26,122 nucleotides of DNA from an uncultured Collinsella sp. (GCA_900541685.1 UQKM01000025.1:1-26122), one strand, 5' to 3'; numbered from the stretch's first letter, positions 1 through 7,320 are shown. Notes: generated by a model from the letters alone, not told the origin. Program-made: numbers and translations.

Positions 1-54
1 GCAACGCGTTGCGCTGAGTCCTGAGTCTGTTGCAATGAAGATGAGAATCAAGGG

Positions 55-90
55 CCACCATAAAGGGGACAGGCACCTTTGTGGTGGTTT
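55..90 (+). repeat. Hairpin repeat family A, copy A1
   Basis: The arms are CCACCATAAAGG (55-66) and CCTTTGTGGTGG (76-87), with one variant base in the left arm. The loop carries the core GGGACAGG. It is the same element as copies at 1009-1049, 2588-2626 and 2994-3033. No gene is visible in bases 1-54, so this copy probably lies behind a gene ending outside the window. Confidence 0.85.
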
Positions 91-112
91 TACTCGCGCG
101 GATGACTCGGGT

Positions 113-118
113 TATAAT
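113..118 (+). promoter_or_regulatory. Probable -10 box (TATAAT) for the B3/B4-domain gene
   Basis: A perfect TATAAT lies at 113-118. Any -35 box (TTACTC at 90-95 with a 17-base spacer is the best candidate) is weak and would lie on the tail of repeat A1. Transcription would start near 125 and give a leader of about 140 bases. Confidence 0.55.
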
Positions 119-159
119 ACGCCTAACATATCGCTCCCTTCTCCGGATGGGGGCAGCGT

Positions 160-222
160 AAGCGCTCTTGTGGCGGCACCGTAGGACTTTGAAGGTGGCC
201 GTCGTAAGGGCGCTTTTTGTTT
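160..222 (+). terminator. Hairpin with T-run in the 5' leader (attenuator-like, or end of a small RNA)
   Basis: AAGCGCTC (160-167) pairs with GGGCGCTT (208-215) using one G-U pair. An inner helix is possible between 172-180 and 194-203. A TTTTT run follows at 214-218. The structure lies between the TATAAT box and the first gene, so it would either terminate a short RNA of about 95 bases or attenuate the gene. I do not recognise a known riboswitch class. Confidence 0.5.
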
Positions 223-262
223 AGGCACCCGGGCTCGGGCGCATGCTATGAAGGGAGAGCAC

Positions 263-982
263 ATGAAGAGTTTCGTTGCCGAGGATTCGTTTTGGGAGCT
301 ATTTCCGCAGGCGGCTGTCGGTGTTGTGGTCGTAAAGGGCATGAAGCCCGCGGCTCAGATTCCTCAAGAGGACGTGGACGCGATTGCGGCGTTGCTCGAC
401 CGCGCCAATATCGACGCGGAGCGTCATCTGACCAGCGATACTATCAGCGAGAATGCGCCGGTTAAGGCATGGCGCGAGGCATATCGCCTATTCAAGACCA
501 AGAAGGGCGCGCGTTGCTCAATTGAGAACCTGCTCAAACGCGTGCTCAAAGGCAAGCCGGTGGGCCACATTACGCCCGCGGTGGACATTTACAACACGGT
601 GTCGCTGACCTACGCGTTACCCGTAGGCGGCGAGGATTTGCATGCGATCGAGGGAGACCTTCGCTTGAAGGTGACCGACGGCGGCGACGCGTTCCTGCCG
701 CTTGGCGAGGAAGCGGATGACCCGACGCTGTCCGGCGAGCTGGCCTACGTCGATGATGCGGGCGCCGTGTGCCGCTGCTGGAACTGGCGCGACGGCGTTC
801 GAACGGCCCTGTCCGACGATTCGGCGGACGCGTTCCTGGCGATTGAGTGCGTAGAGCCCGAGCGAATGGGGGACTGCCAGGCCGCCATCGATCGTCTTGC
901 CGATTTGCTCGAGCGCTATCTGGGAGCGACGGTTGTCGTTAAGACGCTTGTGACCCGCGACAATCCCTGCGTAGAGCTCTAG
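263..982 (+). CDS. B3/B4 tRNA-binding-domain protein (PheRS beta-like, stand-alone)
   Basis: The 239-residue product resembles free-standing B3/B4-domain proteins, which share a domain with the beta subunit of phenylalanyl-tRNA synthetase, where it forms part of the editing module. The family call rests on the middle segment, residues about 70-150, around HITPAVDIYNTVSLTYALPVGGED (split here: HITPAVDIYN, then TVSLTYALPVGGED). The role is inferred: tRNA or amino-acid binding, possibly editing, and no substrate can be read from the sequence. The start at 263 is preferred over the in-frame ATG at 248 because AAGGGAG (251-257) sits at the right distance upstream of 263. The gene is monocistronic, has a hairpin leader, and is followed by repeat A2 about 30 bases after its stop. 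Confidence 0.75.
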   Translation: MKSFVAEDSFWELFPQAAVGVVVVKGMKPAAQIPQEDVDAIAALLDRANIDAERHLTSDTISENAPVKAWREAYRLFKTKKGARCSIENLLKRVLKGKPVGHITPAVDIYNTVSLTYALPVGGEDLHAIEGDLRLKVTDGGDAFLPLGEEADDPTLSGELAYVDDAGAVCRCWNWRDGVRTALSDDSADAFLAIECVEPERMGDCQAAIDRLADLLERYLGATVVVKTLVTRDNPCVEL

Positions 983-1008
983 CGGCGCTTAGAACCTATT
1001 GATGCCCA

Positions 1009-1049
1009 AAACCACCACAAAGGTACCTATTCCCTTTGTGGTGGTTTTT
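1009..1049. repeat. Hairpin repeat family A, copy A2
   Basis: The arms are CCACCACAAAGG (1012-1023) and CCTTTGTGGTGG (1033-1044), a perfect 12-bp stem. The core here is degenerate (CCTATTCCC). A TTTTT run follows on +, so this copy could also end transcription of the B3/B4 gene. Confidence 0.9.
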
Positions 1050-1152
1050 ATGTTGATGGGTCAACAAATAGGTCGTTCAGGGCTGGCGGCCGTTGGGTAT
1101 GGTTAAGATGTTTACCCGTTAGCATTATGCAAGCGAAAGGCGGTCGTCTCCC

Positions 1153-1602
1153 ATGCAGCAGAACGACGAGACACGTTTCGAGGACTTTGTCGGACTGATC
1201 AGCGGACTCTACAAGGAGATCCAGCGCATTAAGACATCTGAGGGCGCAAGGCTGGGCCTTAAGGGCTCCGACGTTATGTGCCTGTACTATCTTGAGCGCA
1301 GCAAGGACGGCCTGACTGGTGCTGACCTGGCTCGCATGGCAGGCGTGACCCGTGCCGCCGTTTCGCGCACGCTCGCGCATCTGGAGGAGGGCGGTTACGT
1401 TGAGGTCGATGATTCGGGCGATGCCGCCGTTAAGTATCGTGCTCCGGTGCGCCTGACCGCTCTAGGCGGCGAGAGCATGAGCGAGGCGGACCGCATCATT
1501 CGCGAGGTGCTCGATACCACCGGTAAGGCTATGGGTGTGGAGCAGCGCGAGCAGATGTATGCGTCGCTGCGCACGATTCTCAACACCTTGCGCGAGATCT
1601 AG
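1153..1602 (+). CDS. MarR-family transcriptional regulator
   Basis: The 149-residue protein has the usual MarR length. A winged helix-turn-helix is visible at about residues 54-85 (LTGADLARMAGVTRAAVSRT), followed by a wing and the run KYRAPVRLTALGG, which starts the recognition wing and the C-terminal dimerisation helices. It should be a homodimeric DNA-binding regulator. The ligand and targets are unknown because no obvious target gene adjoins it. A small palindrome GCATTATGC lies at 1122-1130, between a possible promoter and the start, and could be part of an autoregulatory site, though this is weak. The ribosome binding site is AAAGGCGG at about 1136-1143. No terminator was seen before the next gene, 119 bases downstream. 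Confidence 0.88.
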   Translation: MQQNDETRFEDFVGLISGLYKEIQRIKTSEGARLGLKGSDVMCLYYLERSKDGLTGADLARMAGVTRAAVSRTLAHLEEGGYVEVDDSGDAAVKYRAPVRLTALGGESMSEADRIIREVLDTTGKAMGVEQREQMYASLRTILNTLREI

Positions 1603-1721
1603 AGCCGCGCTGGAGCTAGCTTTCAGCCAAGAACTGCATCGTCCCGTTTGAGCGCGTACGCCGTGCCGGGACATTGCTGTCAAAATTCCCTGCGCGAGAC
1701 CTGCGCAAGAAAGGATTCGCT

Positions 1722-2576
1722 ATGTCCGTCCGCATTATTACCGATTCCGCCAGCGATATGTCGCCGGCGGAGCACCCCGCTCTGCGTGTTCTGCCGCTGT
1801 CCGTCACCTTTGGCACCGATGTGTATATGGATGGCGTCGACATCGATCACCAGCGCTTTTACGAGATGCTTGTGGAGCGCGACGAGCTGCCCAAGACCGG
1901 CCAGGTCAACCCGTACGCGTTTTCGCAGGCGATTGCCGAAGCACGTGAGGCCGGCGACGAGGCTGTGATTATTACCGTGGGCGCTAAGCTATCAGGCACC
2001 AATCAGAGTGCCCGTACCGCACTTGCCGAGGCGCCAGGTGGCGACGTGTTCGTGGTAGACAGCAACAACGTCACCCTGGGCGAGCGCGTCCTGGTCGAGT
2101 ATGCGCTGCGCCTGGTGGACGAGGGCCAGGGCGCGGCTCAGGTTGCGGCGGCTGTCGAGGCCGTGCGCGACCGCGTGGTCGTCATCGGCCTGCTCGAGAC
2201 GTTGGAGTACCTGGTGCGCGGCGGTCGCCTGTCTGCTGCGGCCGGTGCCGTGGGTACGCTGCTCAACGTAAAGCCCGTGGTGGCTGCCGAGGACGGTCTG
2301 ATCGTGCAGCTGGGCAAGGCGCGCGGTTCCAAGAACGGACGTAACCTGCTCAACCAGAAGGTCGAAAAGGCGGGCGGCATCGACTTTTCCATGCCGCTGG
2401 CGCTCGGCTATACGGGCCTTTCGGATGCGGTGCTCAAGAAGTATATCGAGGACAGCGCGGCACTGTGGGCTGGCCACACCGAGGGCGAACTGCCCGTTCA
2501 CACCATCGGTGCCACCATCGGCACCCATGTAGGCCCCGGCGCCGTAGCCGTGGCCTTCTTCCAGCCCGTTAACTAG
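1722..2576 (+). CDS. DegV family fatty-acid-binding protein
   Basis: The 284-residue protein has the DegV (EDD) layout: N-terminal ITDSASDM, GAKLSGTNQSA near residue 90, and the conserved LEYLVRGGRLSAAAGAVGTL segment near residue 165, ending in a family-typical VAVAFF motif. DegV proteins bind a single long-chain fatty acid. In Gram-positive bacteria, FakB-type members present it to the kinase FakA. No FakA gene is nearby, so whether this is a true FakB is open. The start at 1722 is chosen over an upstream in-frame ATG at 1674 because AAGAAAGGA precedes it and the conserved ITDSASD motif then begins at the usual distance. Repeat A3 begins 11 bases after the stop. Confidence 0.9.
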   Translation: MSVRIITDSASDMSPAEHPALRVLPLSVTFGTDVYMDGVDIDHQRFYEMLVERDELPKTGQVNPYAFSQAIAEAREAGDEAVIITVGAKLSGTNQSARTALAEAPGGDVFVVDSNNVTLGERVLVEYALRLVDEGQGAAQVAAAVEAVRDRVVVIGLLETLEYLVRGGRLSAAAGAVGTLLNVKPVVAAEDGLIVQLGKARGSKNGRNLLNQKVEKAGGIDFSMPLALGYTGLSDAVLKKYIEDSAALWAGHTEGELPVHTIGATIGTHVGPGAVAVAFFQPVN

Positions 2577-2587
2577 CCCACCTGCCA

Positions 2588-2626
2588 AAACCACCACAAA
2601 GGGGACAGGCGCCTTTGTGGTGGTTT
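2588..2626. repeat. Hairpin repeat family A, copy A3
   Basis: The arms at 2591-2602 and 2612-2623 are a perfect 12-bp inverted repeat, and the loop core is GGGACAGG. It sits between the degV stop and the ribosome binding site of the MGMT-like gene, in the same orientation as A1 and opposite to A2 and A4. Confidence 0.93.
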
Positions 2627-2655
2627 ATGCTATTCCGGGTGGAAAGGAGCGAGCA

Positions 2656-2976
2656 ATGGCGTCTGAGGGCTTTTTTGAGCGGGTGTACGAGGTGGTCGAG
2701 CAGATTCCCGAGGGGATGGTCGCCACGTATGGTCAGGTGGCGCTGCTTGCTGGACGTCCACGAAGTGCGCGGTACGTGGGGTATGCCCTGCATGGCAATC
2801 CGCGTCCCGGCGAGATTCCCTGTCACCGCGTGGTGTTTGCCGATGGCCGCATATGCGATGGTTTTGCTTTTGGCGGTCCCGATGCTCAACGTGAGCTTTT
2901 GCTAGGGGAGGGTGTGGCGTTTAAGGACGACATGCACGTCGACTTGGCCGCCTGTCGCTGGCCTGCAGGGCTCTAG
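2656..2976 (+). CDS. Minimal MGMT/alkyltransferase-like protein with intact acceptor cysteine
   Basis: The 106-residue protein corresponds to only the C-terminal DNA-binding and active-site domain of O6-alkylguanine-DNA alkyltransferase; full-length enzymes are about 160-180 residues. The segment IPEGMVATYGQVALLAG is the helix-turn-helix region, RSARYVGYAL carries the arginine finger (R39), and IPCHRVV holds the alkyl-acceptor cysteine (C56). Alkyltransferase-like proteins such as Atl1 and E. coli YbaZ have the same short architecture but usually a Trp or other residue at this position, so this protein keeps the chemistry-competent residue. Likely role: recognition or repair of O6-alkylguanine. 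The start follows AAAGGAG at 2643-2649. Upstream in-frame codons would run into repeat A3 and are rejected. Confidence 0.85.
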   Translation: MASEGFFERVYEVVEQIPEGMVATYGQVALLAGRPRSARYVGYALHGNPRPGEIPCHRVVFADGRICDGFAFGGPDAQRELLLGEGVAFKDDMHVDLAACRWPAGL

Positions 2977-2993
2977 CGGCTCTGCCGTGGCTT

Positions 2994-3033
2994 AAACCAC
3001 CACAAAGGTGCCTATCCCCTTTGTGGTGGTTTT
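2994..3033. repeat. Hairpin repeat family A, copy A4
   Basis: The arms CCACCACAAAGG (2997-3008) and CCTTTGTGGTGG (3018-3029) are perfect, with core CCTATCCCC, and it begins 17 bases after the MGMT-like stop. Its right flank runs into TTTTGGCAGGTT, which is the right arm of family B, so families A and B share flanking sequence. Confidence 0.92.
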
Positions 3034-3213
3034 GGCAGGTTTACCGAGGTTAACTTATGGAGAAGGTATGGCGGCGCGGTTTGTCGCAGCAAAGTAAACC
3101 ATGGTGAACTATATTGTTTTCAGCAACGGAGCAGGCAATAGGCGATGAAAAAGCCTGCCCTGTTGAGTTTGATTCGCATTCCTCCCCTCTGTGCGATTCA
3201 ACGGTGTACTTCG

Positions 3214-3282
3214 GGAACAGGCCCGCTGGCAACTATCTGCCAGCGGGCCTGTTCCTGTTTCGGTGAGGATTCAGCCTCACCG
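3214..3282 (-). terminator. Two tandem hairpins downstream of trpS
   Basis: Reading away from trpS on -, a perfect 8-bp stem (3261-3268 with 3275-3282) is followed by a perfect 18-bp stem (3214-3231 with 3238-3255, 6-base loop). There is no good T-run on either strand, so this may be an mRNA 3'-end stabiliser as much as a terminator. The remaining sequence from 3034 to 3213 shows nothing else I can support. Confidence 0.6.
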
Positions 3283-3307
3283 TCTATGTTGTGCGAAGGC
3301 GCTTTGC

Positions 3308-4357
3308 CTAGTACACCATGCCCATGGCGTCCTGAACCTCGGCCAGGGTCTGCTCGGCAATCTCGTTGGCGCGACGGTTGCCCTCGTGCAGCACGTCCTT
3401 CACATAGTCCAGGTCGTTTTCGTAGCGCTGACGACGCTCGCGGATCGGCGCGAAGTACTCGTTGACGGCCTCGGTCACGTACTTCTTGAGCTGGCCGGAG
3501 CCGCCCATGCCAATCTCTTCGGCAATCTCGACCTCGGAACGGCCAGTGCAGATGGCGGCCGTCGAAAGCAGACCGGACACGCCGGGGCGGTTCTCGGGAT
3601 CGAATGTGATCATGCGCTCGGAGTCGGTCTGGCTCTTCTTGATGCGCTTGGCCGTCTCCTCGGCGGTCATCGAGATGTTGATGGCGTTGCCGTAGCTCTT
3701 GCTCATCTTGCGACCGTCCAGGCCCGGCAGTAGCGGGGTCTCGGAAAGCAGCGCTTCGACCTCGGGGAACACTTTGCCGTAGCGGTTGTTAAAGCGGCGG
3801 GCGATGGTGCGGGTGAGCTCGATGTGCGGCAGCTGGTCGCGACCGACGGGCACCACATTGCCCTTGCAGAACAGGATGTCGCAGGCCTGGTGCACCGGGT
3901 AGGTGAGCAGAAGGCCGGTGAGCTCGTGGCCCGAGGCCTCCATCTCGGCCTTGACCGTGGGGTTGCGCGCCAGCTCGGCCTCGGAGACCAGCGACAGGAA
4001 CGGCAGCATGAGCTGGTTGGCGGCGGGCACGGCGGAGTGCGCGTAGATCATGGTCTTGTCGGGGTCGATGCCGCAGGCAAGGTAGTCCATGACCATGTTG
4101 TACACGTTGTCCTGGATGTGCTCGGTCGTGTCGCGGTCGGTGATGACCTGGTAGTCGGCGATGAGTACGTTGGTCTTGGCACCCATGTTCTGCAGCTCCA
4201 CACGGCCCTTGAGGGTGCCGAAGTAGTGACCCAGGTGCAGGCGGCCGGTGGGGCGGTCGCCGGTAAGCATGGTGAACTTCTCGGGCGTTTTTGCCAGGCC
4301 CTCGCGAATGGCGTTGCTCTTTTGCAGCGCGACTTCGTAGCTGTTCTCGTTTGGCAT
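3308..4357 (-). CDS. trpS: Tryptophan-tRNA ligase
   Basis: This cytoplasmic class I synthetase charges tRNA-Trp. The 349-residue protein has the TrpRS signature GDRPTGRLHLGHYFG with the HIGH-type motif HLGH at residues 41-44, and the ATP-binding loop KMSKS near residues 215-219 in GRKMSKSYGN. LLTYPVHQACDIL and PVGRDQLPHIELTR between them are typical of TrpRS rather than TyrRS. The start at 4357 is chosen over an ATG at 4387 because AGGAG lies 6 bases upstream. A possible -10 box TATCAT on - is at 4394-4389. No T-box element was found. It is transcribed alone, with a hairpin pair downstream. Confidence 0.96.
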   Translation of the reverse strand: MPNENSYEVALQKSNAIREGLAKTPEKFTMLTGDRPTGRLHLGHYFGTLKGRVELQNMGAKTNVLIADYQVITDRDTTEHIQDNVYNMVMDYLACGIDPDKTMIYAHSAVPAANQLMLPFLSLVSEAELARNPTVKAEMEASGHELTGLLLTYPVHQACDILFCKGNVVPVGRDQLPHIELTRTIARRFNNRYGKVFPEVEALLSETPLLPGLDGRKMSKSYGNAINISMTAEETAKRIKKSQTDSERMITFDPENRPGVSGLLSTAAICTGRSEVEIAEEIGMGGSGQLKKYVTEAVNEYFAPIRERRQRYENDLDYVKDVLHEGNRRANEIAEQTLAEVQDAMGMVY

Positions 4358-4518
4358 GATTGCTCCTAACGTATGTTCATTGGTCAAGATGATAACGCGT
4401 TTATTGGAGGGGCGGGTCGTAAGTAGGCGAGGGGCGGGAGATCGGCGGCATGTGCGATGGGCGCGGCATGGCTGCGCGTTTGGCCGGCGGCGCCTGGGCG
4501 CTTCCTCGGCAGCTTACC

Positions 4519-5718
4519 CTAGAGCTTGTGGTGGCGCTCTTCCTTACGTTCCTCGGCTGCCTGCTCCTCCTGCTTAAAGGCGGGGTCGTCGGGGGTGACG
4601 AGCTCATCCTCGTGTGTGCGCTTGTTGTAATGGTGGCGCAGCACGGGCTCAAACAGATGTAGATGCTTGGCAAAGGCCGCCGAACCAATGGCGAGCACGG
4701 TAAAGATGAGCACGCGCATGGGCACCTCGACCTGGTTAATCGCGGCGGCGCCGGCCGAAAGCATGATGCACCAGGCGTAGATGAGGAGCACTGCCTGTTT
4801 TTGGTTGTAGCCTTCTTGGATCAGGCGGTGGTGGATGTGGCCCTTGTCGGCCTGCCCGATGCTAATGTGGGCGCGCTTGCGGCGCACAATGGCGCTAAAC
4901 GTGTCGATGATGGGCACGCCGGCAACGATGAGCGGGATGATAAGCGAGGTGAGCGCGGCGGTGCGGCTCACGTTGAGCAGCGAGATGGAGCCCAGTGCAA
5001 AGCCCAGAAGCAACGACCCCGAGTCGCCCAAGAAGATGCTTGCGGGGTTGAAGTTGTAGCGCAAAAAGGCCAGGCAAGCGCCAAAGAGCGCAATGGAGAG
5101 CGCGGCGGCGTCGATGCGGCCCGAGAGAACGGCCATCGAAAACATGGTGAACGACGCGATGCCGCAGATGCCCGTGGCCAAGCCGTCGAGGCCGTCGATG
5201 AGGTTAATGATGTTGGTGAATGCCACCAGATAGATCACGGTGATGGGGTAGGCGAGCCATCCGAGCATGATCTCGCCGGGGGCAAACGGGTTGACGATGA
5301 CGCCGATCCGCAGGCCGCCGATACAGGCGATAAGCGCGGCGAGGACCTGTCCGGCTAGCTTTTGCTTGGGCTTGAGCTGGAAGACGTCGTCGATAGCGCC
5401 GGTTGCAAAGATGACGGTAAAGGAGAGTGCCAGCATGGGATAGCTAATGTGAAGGCGCGGGTGCGGCACCAGGACGGGTGGCCAGCCTAGGTGCCAGGTG
5501 CCTAGGATTTGCACAATGCAGGCAACGACCAGGCCCAAAAACACCGCCGTTCCGCCCAAACGCGGGATGGGCTTGGTGTTGATGCGGCGCTTAGAAGGAT
5601 AGTCGACGGCATCGAGCTTAATTGCCAAGCGCTTGACCAGGGGCACCGCGAGGAAGGTCGTGATAAAGGCCGCCGCTGCCACGCATAGGTACGGTATGTA
5701 GCTCGGGGATGAAGCCAT
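4519..5718 (-). CDS. Undecaprenyl-phosphate sugar-1-phosphate transferase (WecA/TagO/MraY superfamily)
   Basis: This polytopic inner-membrane enzyme should transfer a UDP-linked amino-sugar phosphate, probably GlcNAc-1-P, to undecaprenyl phosphate, the first step of teichoic-acid or cell-wall glycopolymer assembly. In the 399-residue protein the motifs occur in order: DAVDYPSKRRINTKPIPRLGG (36-56, given here as DAVDYPSKRRIN and IPRLGG), the Asp pair in GAIDD (107-111), the DGLDGL catalytic loop (175-180), FLGDSGS (229-235) and GHIHHRL (293-299). The histidine motif and PRLGG favour WecA/TagO over MraY. The C-terminal 45 residues are a charged, His-rich, probably cytoplasmic tail. The start is uncertain: an in-frame TTG at 5736 is possible, but neither start has a strong ribosome binding site. 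The 6S-like RNA is encoded just upstream on the same strand. Confidence 0.9.
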   Translation of the reverse strand: MASSPSYIPYLCVAAAAFITTFLAVPLVKRLAIKLDAVDYPSKRRINTKPIPRLGGTAVFLGLVVACIVQILGTWHLGWPPVLVPHPRLHISYPMLALSFTVIFATGAIDDVFQLKPKQKLAGQVLAALIACIGGLRIGVIVNPFAPGEIMLGWLAYPITVIYLVAFTNIINLIDGLDGLATGICGIASFTMFSMAVLSGRIDAAALSIALFGACLAFLRYNFNPASIFLGDSGSLLLGFALGSISLLNVSRTAALTSLIIPLIVAGVPIIDTFSAIVRRKRAHISIGQADKGHIHHRLIQEGYNQKQAVLLIYAWCIMLSAGAAAINQVEVPMRVLIFTVLAIGSAAFAKHLHLFEPVLRHHYNKRTHEDELVTPDDPAFKQEEQAAEERKEERHHKL

Positions 5719-5925
5719 GAATCTAAAAACCGCCAAGCGTCGAAGGAAAAGGTCAGAAGAACGCCATGCGCAAAGGGCATAGCCGAACCATAATACTCGA
5801 CCAAGGGGGGTGCATGTAATTGCACGCAGCGATAATCACGCGCTTACCAGATATTGGGATGTCGTCGATGGCTTGTCGGGATGCCGGCGGGAATCCATAT
5901 GGACTGTAATGGTGATTTTCGGCAA
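5719..5925. other. Leader between the 6S-like RNA and the transferase gene
   Basis: No open frame is convincing here. On -, a TATTAT box (near 5793-5788) might be a -10 for the transferase gene, without a good -35. A perfect palindrome TCCATATGGA lies at 5894-5903 with no known meaning. Confidence 0.3.
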
Positions 5926-6094
5926 AAGAAAACCACCCCCCACGTTACGAAAATGAACCCACCTAAAACAGGTGGGTGCCCTCATCGACCGTTCCAGCGT
6001 CCTTAACAACGAAGGATACCTGTACTAGGTACGACTGTGTGGGCTCCCTAAATAAACGCGACGGTTCACCCAGTTGCTCCGCGGGGGGCGGAAT
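5926..6094 (-). ncRNA. ssrS: Probable 6S RNA
   Basis: On - there is a compact transcription unit of about 168 bases. The closing stem pairs 6093-6082 (CCGCCCCCCGCG) with 5944-5933 (CGTGGGGGGTGG) as 12 uninterrupted pairs when two G-U pairs are allowed; on + the same two positions would be A-C mismatches, which fixes the strand. A T-rich tail (TTTTCTTTT) follows the stem. Near the 3' side lies CACCCACCT, then a short loop, then AGGTGGGTTCA, the hairpin I associate with the 3' side of the 6S central bubble, and on the 5' side GGGAGCCCACACAG. 6S RNA binds the housekeeping RNA polymerase by mimicking an open promoter. The family call is from motif memory, so another structured RNA cannot be excluded. 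Confidence 0.68.
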
Positions 6095-6100
6095 ACCTAC

Positions 6101-6129
6101 ATCATAAAGCGGCACTCTGTGGATTCCAG
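6101..6129 (-). promoter_or_regulatory. Promoter of the 6S-like RNA
   Basis: On -, CTGGAA (6129-6124) and TATGAT (6106-6101) are separated by 17 bases. The start point would be near 6094, at the base of the closing stem. Confidence 0.65.
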
Positions 6130-6131
6130 TC

Positions 6132-6160
6132 TTGACATTACAAAAATCGTGTCGGACGAT
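6132..6160 (+). promoter_or_regulatory. Possible promoter of the radical SAM gene
   Basis: A perfect -35 TTGACA lies at 6132-6137. The -10 at 17 bases (GACGAT, 6155-6160) matches the consensus at only three positions. It lies back to back with the 6S promoter. Confidence 0.4.
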
Positions 6161-6243
6161 TACGGCACCTTGGGCTCGAGCCGTCCGTGCGGTTGGTCCT
6201 TTTGCGCTTGAGCTGCTGAATCGTTGTTTTGGAGCATGTTTTT

Positions 6244-7182
6244 ATGCCGACGTCGTTGACCGAACTTTTTTCGCCCGCCTGCCATTTGTGTCCGCGCCGT
6301 TGCGGTGCGGCGCGCGATGAGGGCGCGCACGGCGTATGCGGTGCCGACGACACGCTCAAGGTGGCCCGCGCGGCGCTTCATATGTGGGAGGAGCCGCCTA
6401 TCTCGGGCGAGGCCGGTTCGGGCACGATCTTCTTTAGCGGCTGCTCGCTCAAATGCGTCTATTGCCAGAACCACGAGATCTCGACGGGCAATTTTGGGCT
6501 TGTGATTTCGCCCGAGCGCTTGGTCGAGATTATGTTGGAGCTGCAGGACCAGGGTGCGAACAATATTAACCTGGTGACGGCGACACACTACGCGCACCTG
6601 CTGCCGGCGGCGATTGCCGCGGCACGGGCGCGCGGGCTGGTCATCCCAATCGTCTACAACACGAGCGGTTATGAGCGCGCGAGTGCCGTGGCGGCGCTCG
6701 GCGATCTGGTTGACGTGTGGCTCACCGACTTTAAATATGCCGATGCGGGGCTTGCGCAGTCGCTCTCTCATATTCAGGACTACCCGCGTGTGGCCGTGTC
6801 GGGTTTAGCGCAAATGGCGCGCGAGATCGAGCGCCGCGGGGGAGAGCTGGTGGACGAGGACGGGCTCATGAAGCGTGGCATCATCGTGCGCCACCTGGTG
6901 CTGCCGGGGCATGCGGATGACTCATGCCGCGTGTTAGACCTGGTGTGGCAGACGGTGGGCGACGTGCCGATCTCGGTCATGAACCAGTACACGCCCAATG
7001 CGCTCATGCGAGAGCAGGGCGGCGACCTGGCACGCGCCGTGACGCGCGAGGAGTACGAGCAGGTGCTCGACCATGCCGACGACCTGGGCTTTACGACGAT
7101 GTTCTGGCAAGAGGGCGGCGCTGTAGACGAGAGCTTCACCCCGGCCTTCGACACCACCGGTGTTCTTATCAGCGCAAAGTAG
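6244..7182 (+). CDS. Radical SAM protein, PflA-like (COG1313-type)
   Basis: The 312-residue protein has the radical SAM cluster C67-x3-C71-x2-C74 (CSLKCVYC), which binds the 4Fe-4S cluster and S-adenosylmethionine. An N-terminal cysteine set (C13-x2-C16-x3-C20-x11-C32, beginning CHLCPRRCG) fits the uncharacterised relatives of pyruvate-formate-lyase activating enzyme that carry an extra metal site. YNTSGYE and RHLVLPGH are further family landmarks. The reaction and target protein are unknown; no glycyl-radical enzyme gene is adjacent, so a PFL-activating role is not supported. The start at 6244 follows GGAG at 6231-6234; the upstream TTG at 6229 overlaps that ribosome binding site and is rejected. 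Repeat D1 starts 5 bases after the stop. Confidence 0.85.
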   Translation: MPTSLTELFSPACHLCPRRCGAARDEGAHGVCGADDTLKVARAALHMWEEPPISGEAGSGTIFFSGCSLKCVYCQNHEISTGNFGLVISPERLVEIMLELQDQGANNINLVTATHYAHLLPAAIAAARARGLVIPIVYNTSGYERASAVAALGDLVDVWLTDFKYADAGLAQSLSHIQDYPRVAVSGLAQMAREIERRGGELVDEDGLMKRGIIVRHLVLPGHADDSCRVLDLVWQTVGDVPISVMNQYTPNALMREQGGDLARAVTREEYEQVLDHADDLGFTTMFWQEGGAVDESFTPAFDTTGVLISAK

Positions 7183-7186
7183 TGCG

Positions 7187-7234
7187 TTCGTCGATGATTT
7201 TTCTGGGACGGGGATTAAAAAATCATCGGGCGAA
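7187..7234. repeat. Hairpin repeat family D, copy D1
   Basis: The perfect 11-bp arms are CGATGATTTTT (7192-7202) and AAAAATCATCG (7218-7228), extended by TTCG/CGAA at the ends. The loop contains GGGACGGGG. A degenerate second copy lies at 18655-18689, sharing GGGACGGGG and AATCAT at nearly the same spacing. Confidence 0.75.
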
Positions 7235-7279
7235 TGGTGGTCAAAAAAGCTCCGCCCCAAAAAGACTGGTTATTGGGCG

Positions 7280-7307
7280 TTGACAGTTGGCGAGCCGTAG
7301 GTAAAAT
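7280..7307 (+). promoter_or_regulatory. Promoter of tRNA-Ala
   Basis: TTGACA (7280-7285) and TAAAAT (7302-7307) are separated by 16 bases, a near-consensus promoter. Transcription would start about 7 bases before the mature tRNA. Confidence 0.8.
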
Positions 7308-7320
7308 ATCGACTTGTCCT

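Noticed and set aside
2617..2655. Upstream extension of the MGMT-like protein
   Set aside because: It would start inside repeat A3, and a good ribosome binding site marks the later ATG at 2656.
55..3033. Family A hairpins as a CRISPR array
   Set aside because: Copies are hundreds of bases apart with genes between them, in both orientations and with no regular spacers.
4358..4518. T-box or other amino-acid-sensing leader for trpS
   Set aside because: The leader is short (about 25 bases from the likely -10), with no specifier loop or T-box antiterminator sequence.
4519..5358. Long open frames antisense to the transferase, NAPRT, argS, proA and rho genes
   Set aside because: These are mirror frames of high-GC coding sequence: low-complexity composition, no family motifs, and a well-supported gene on the other strand.
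5926..6094. tmRNA, RNase P RNA or SRP RNA as the identity of the structured RNA
   Set aside because: None of their hallmark sequences (tRNA-like ends, the RNase P conserved core, or the SRP GNAR-loop region) is visible, and the length fits 6S better.
6244..7182. True pyruvate-formate-lyase activating enzyme
   Set aside because: No glycyl-radical enzyme gene adjoins, and the extra N-terminal cysteines fit the uncharacterised COG1313-type group better.
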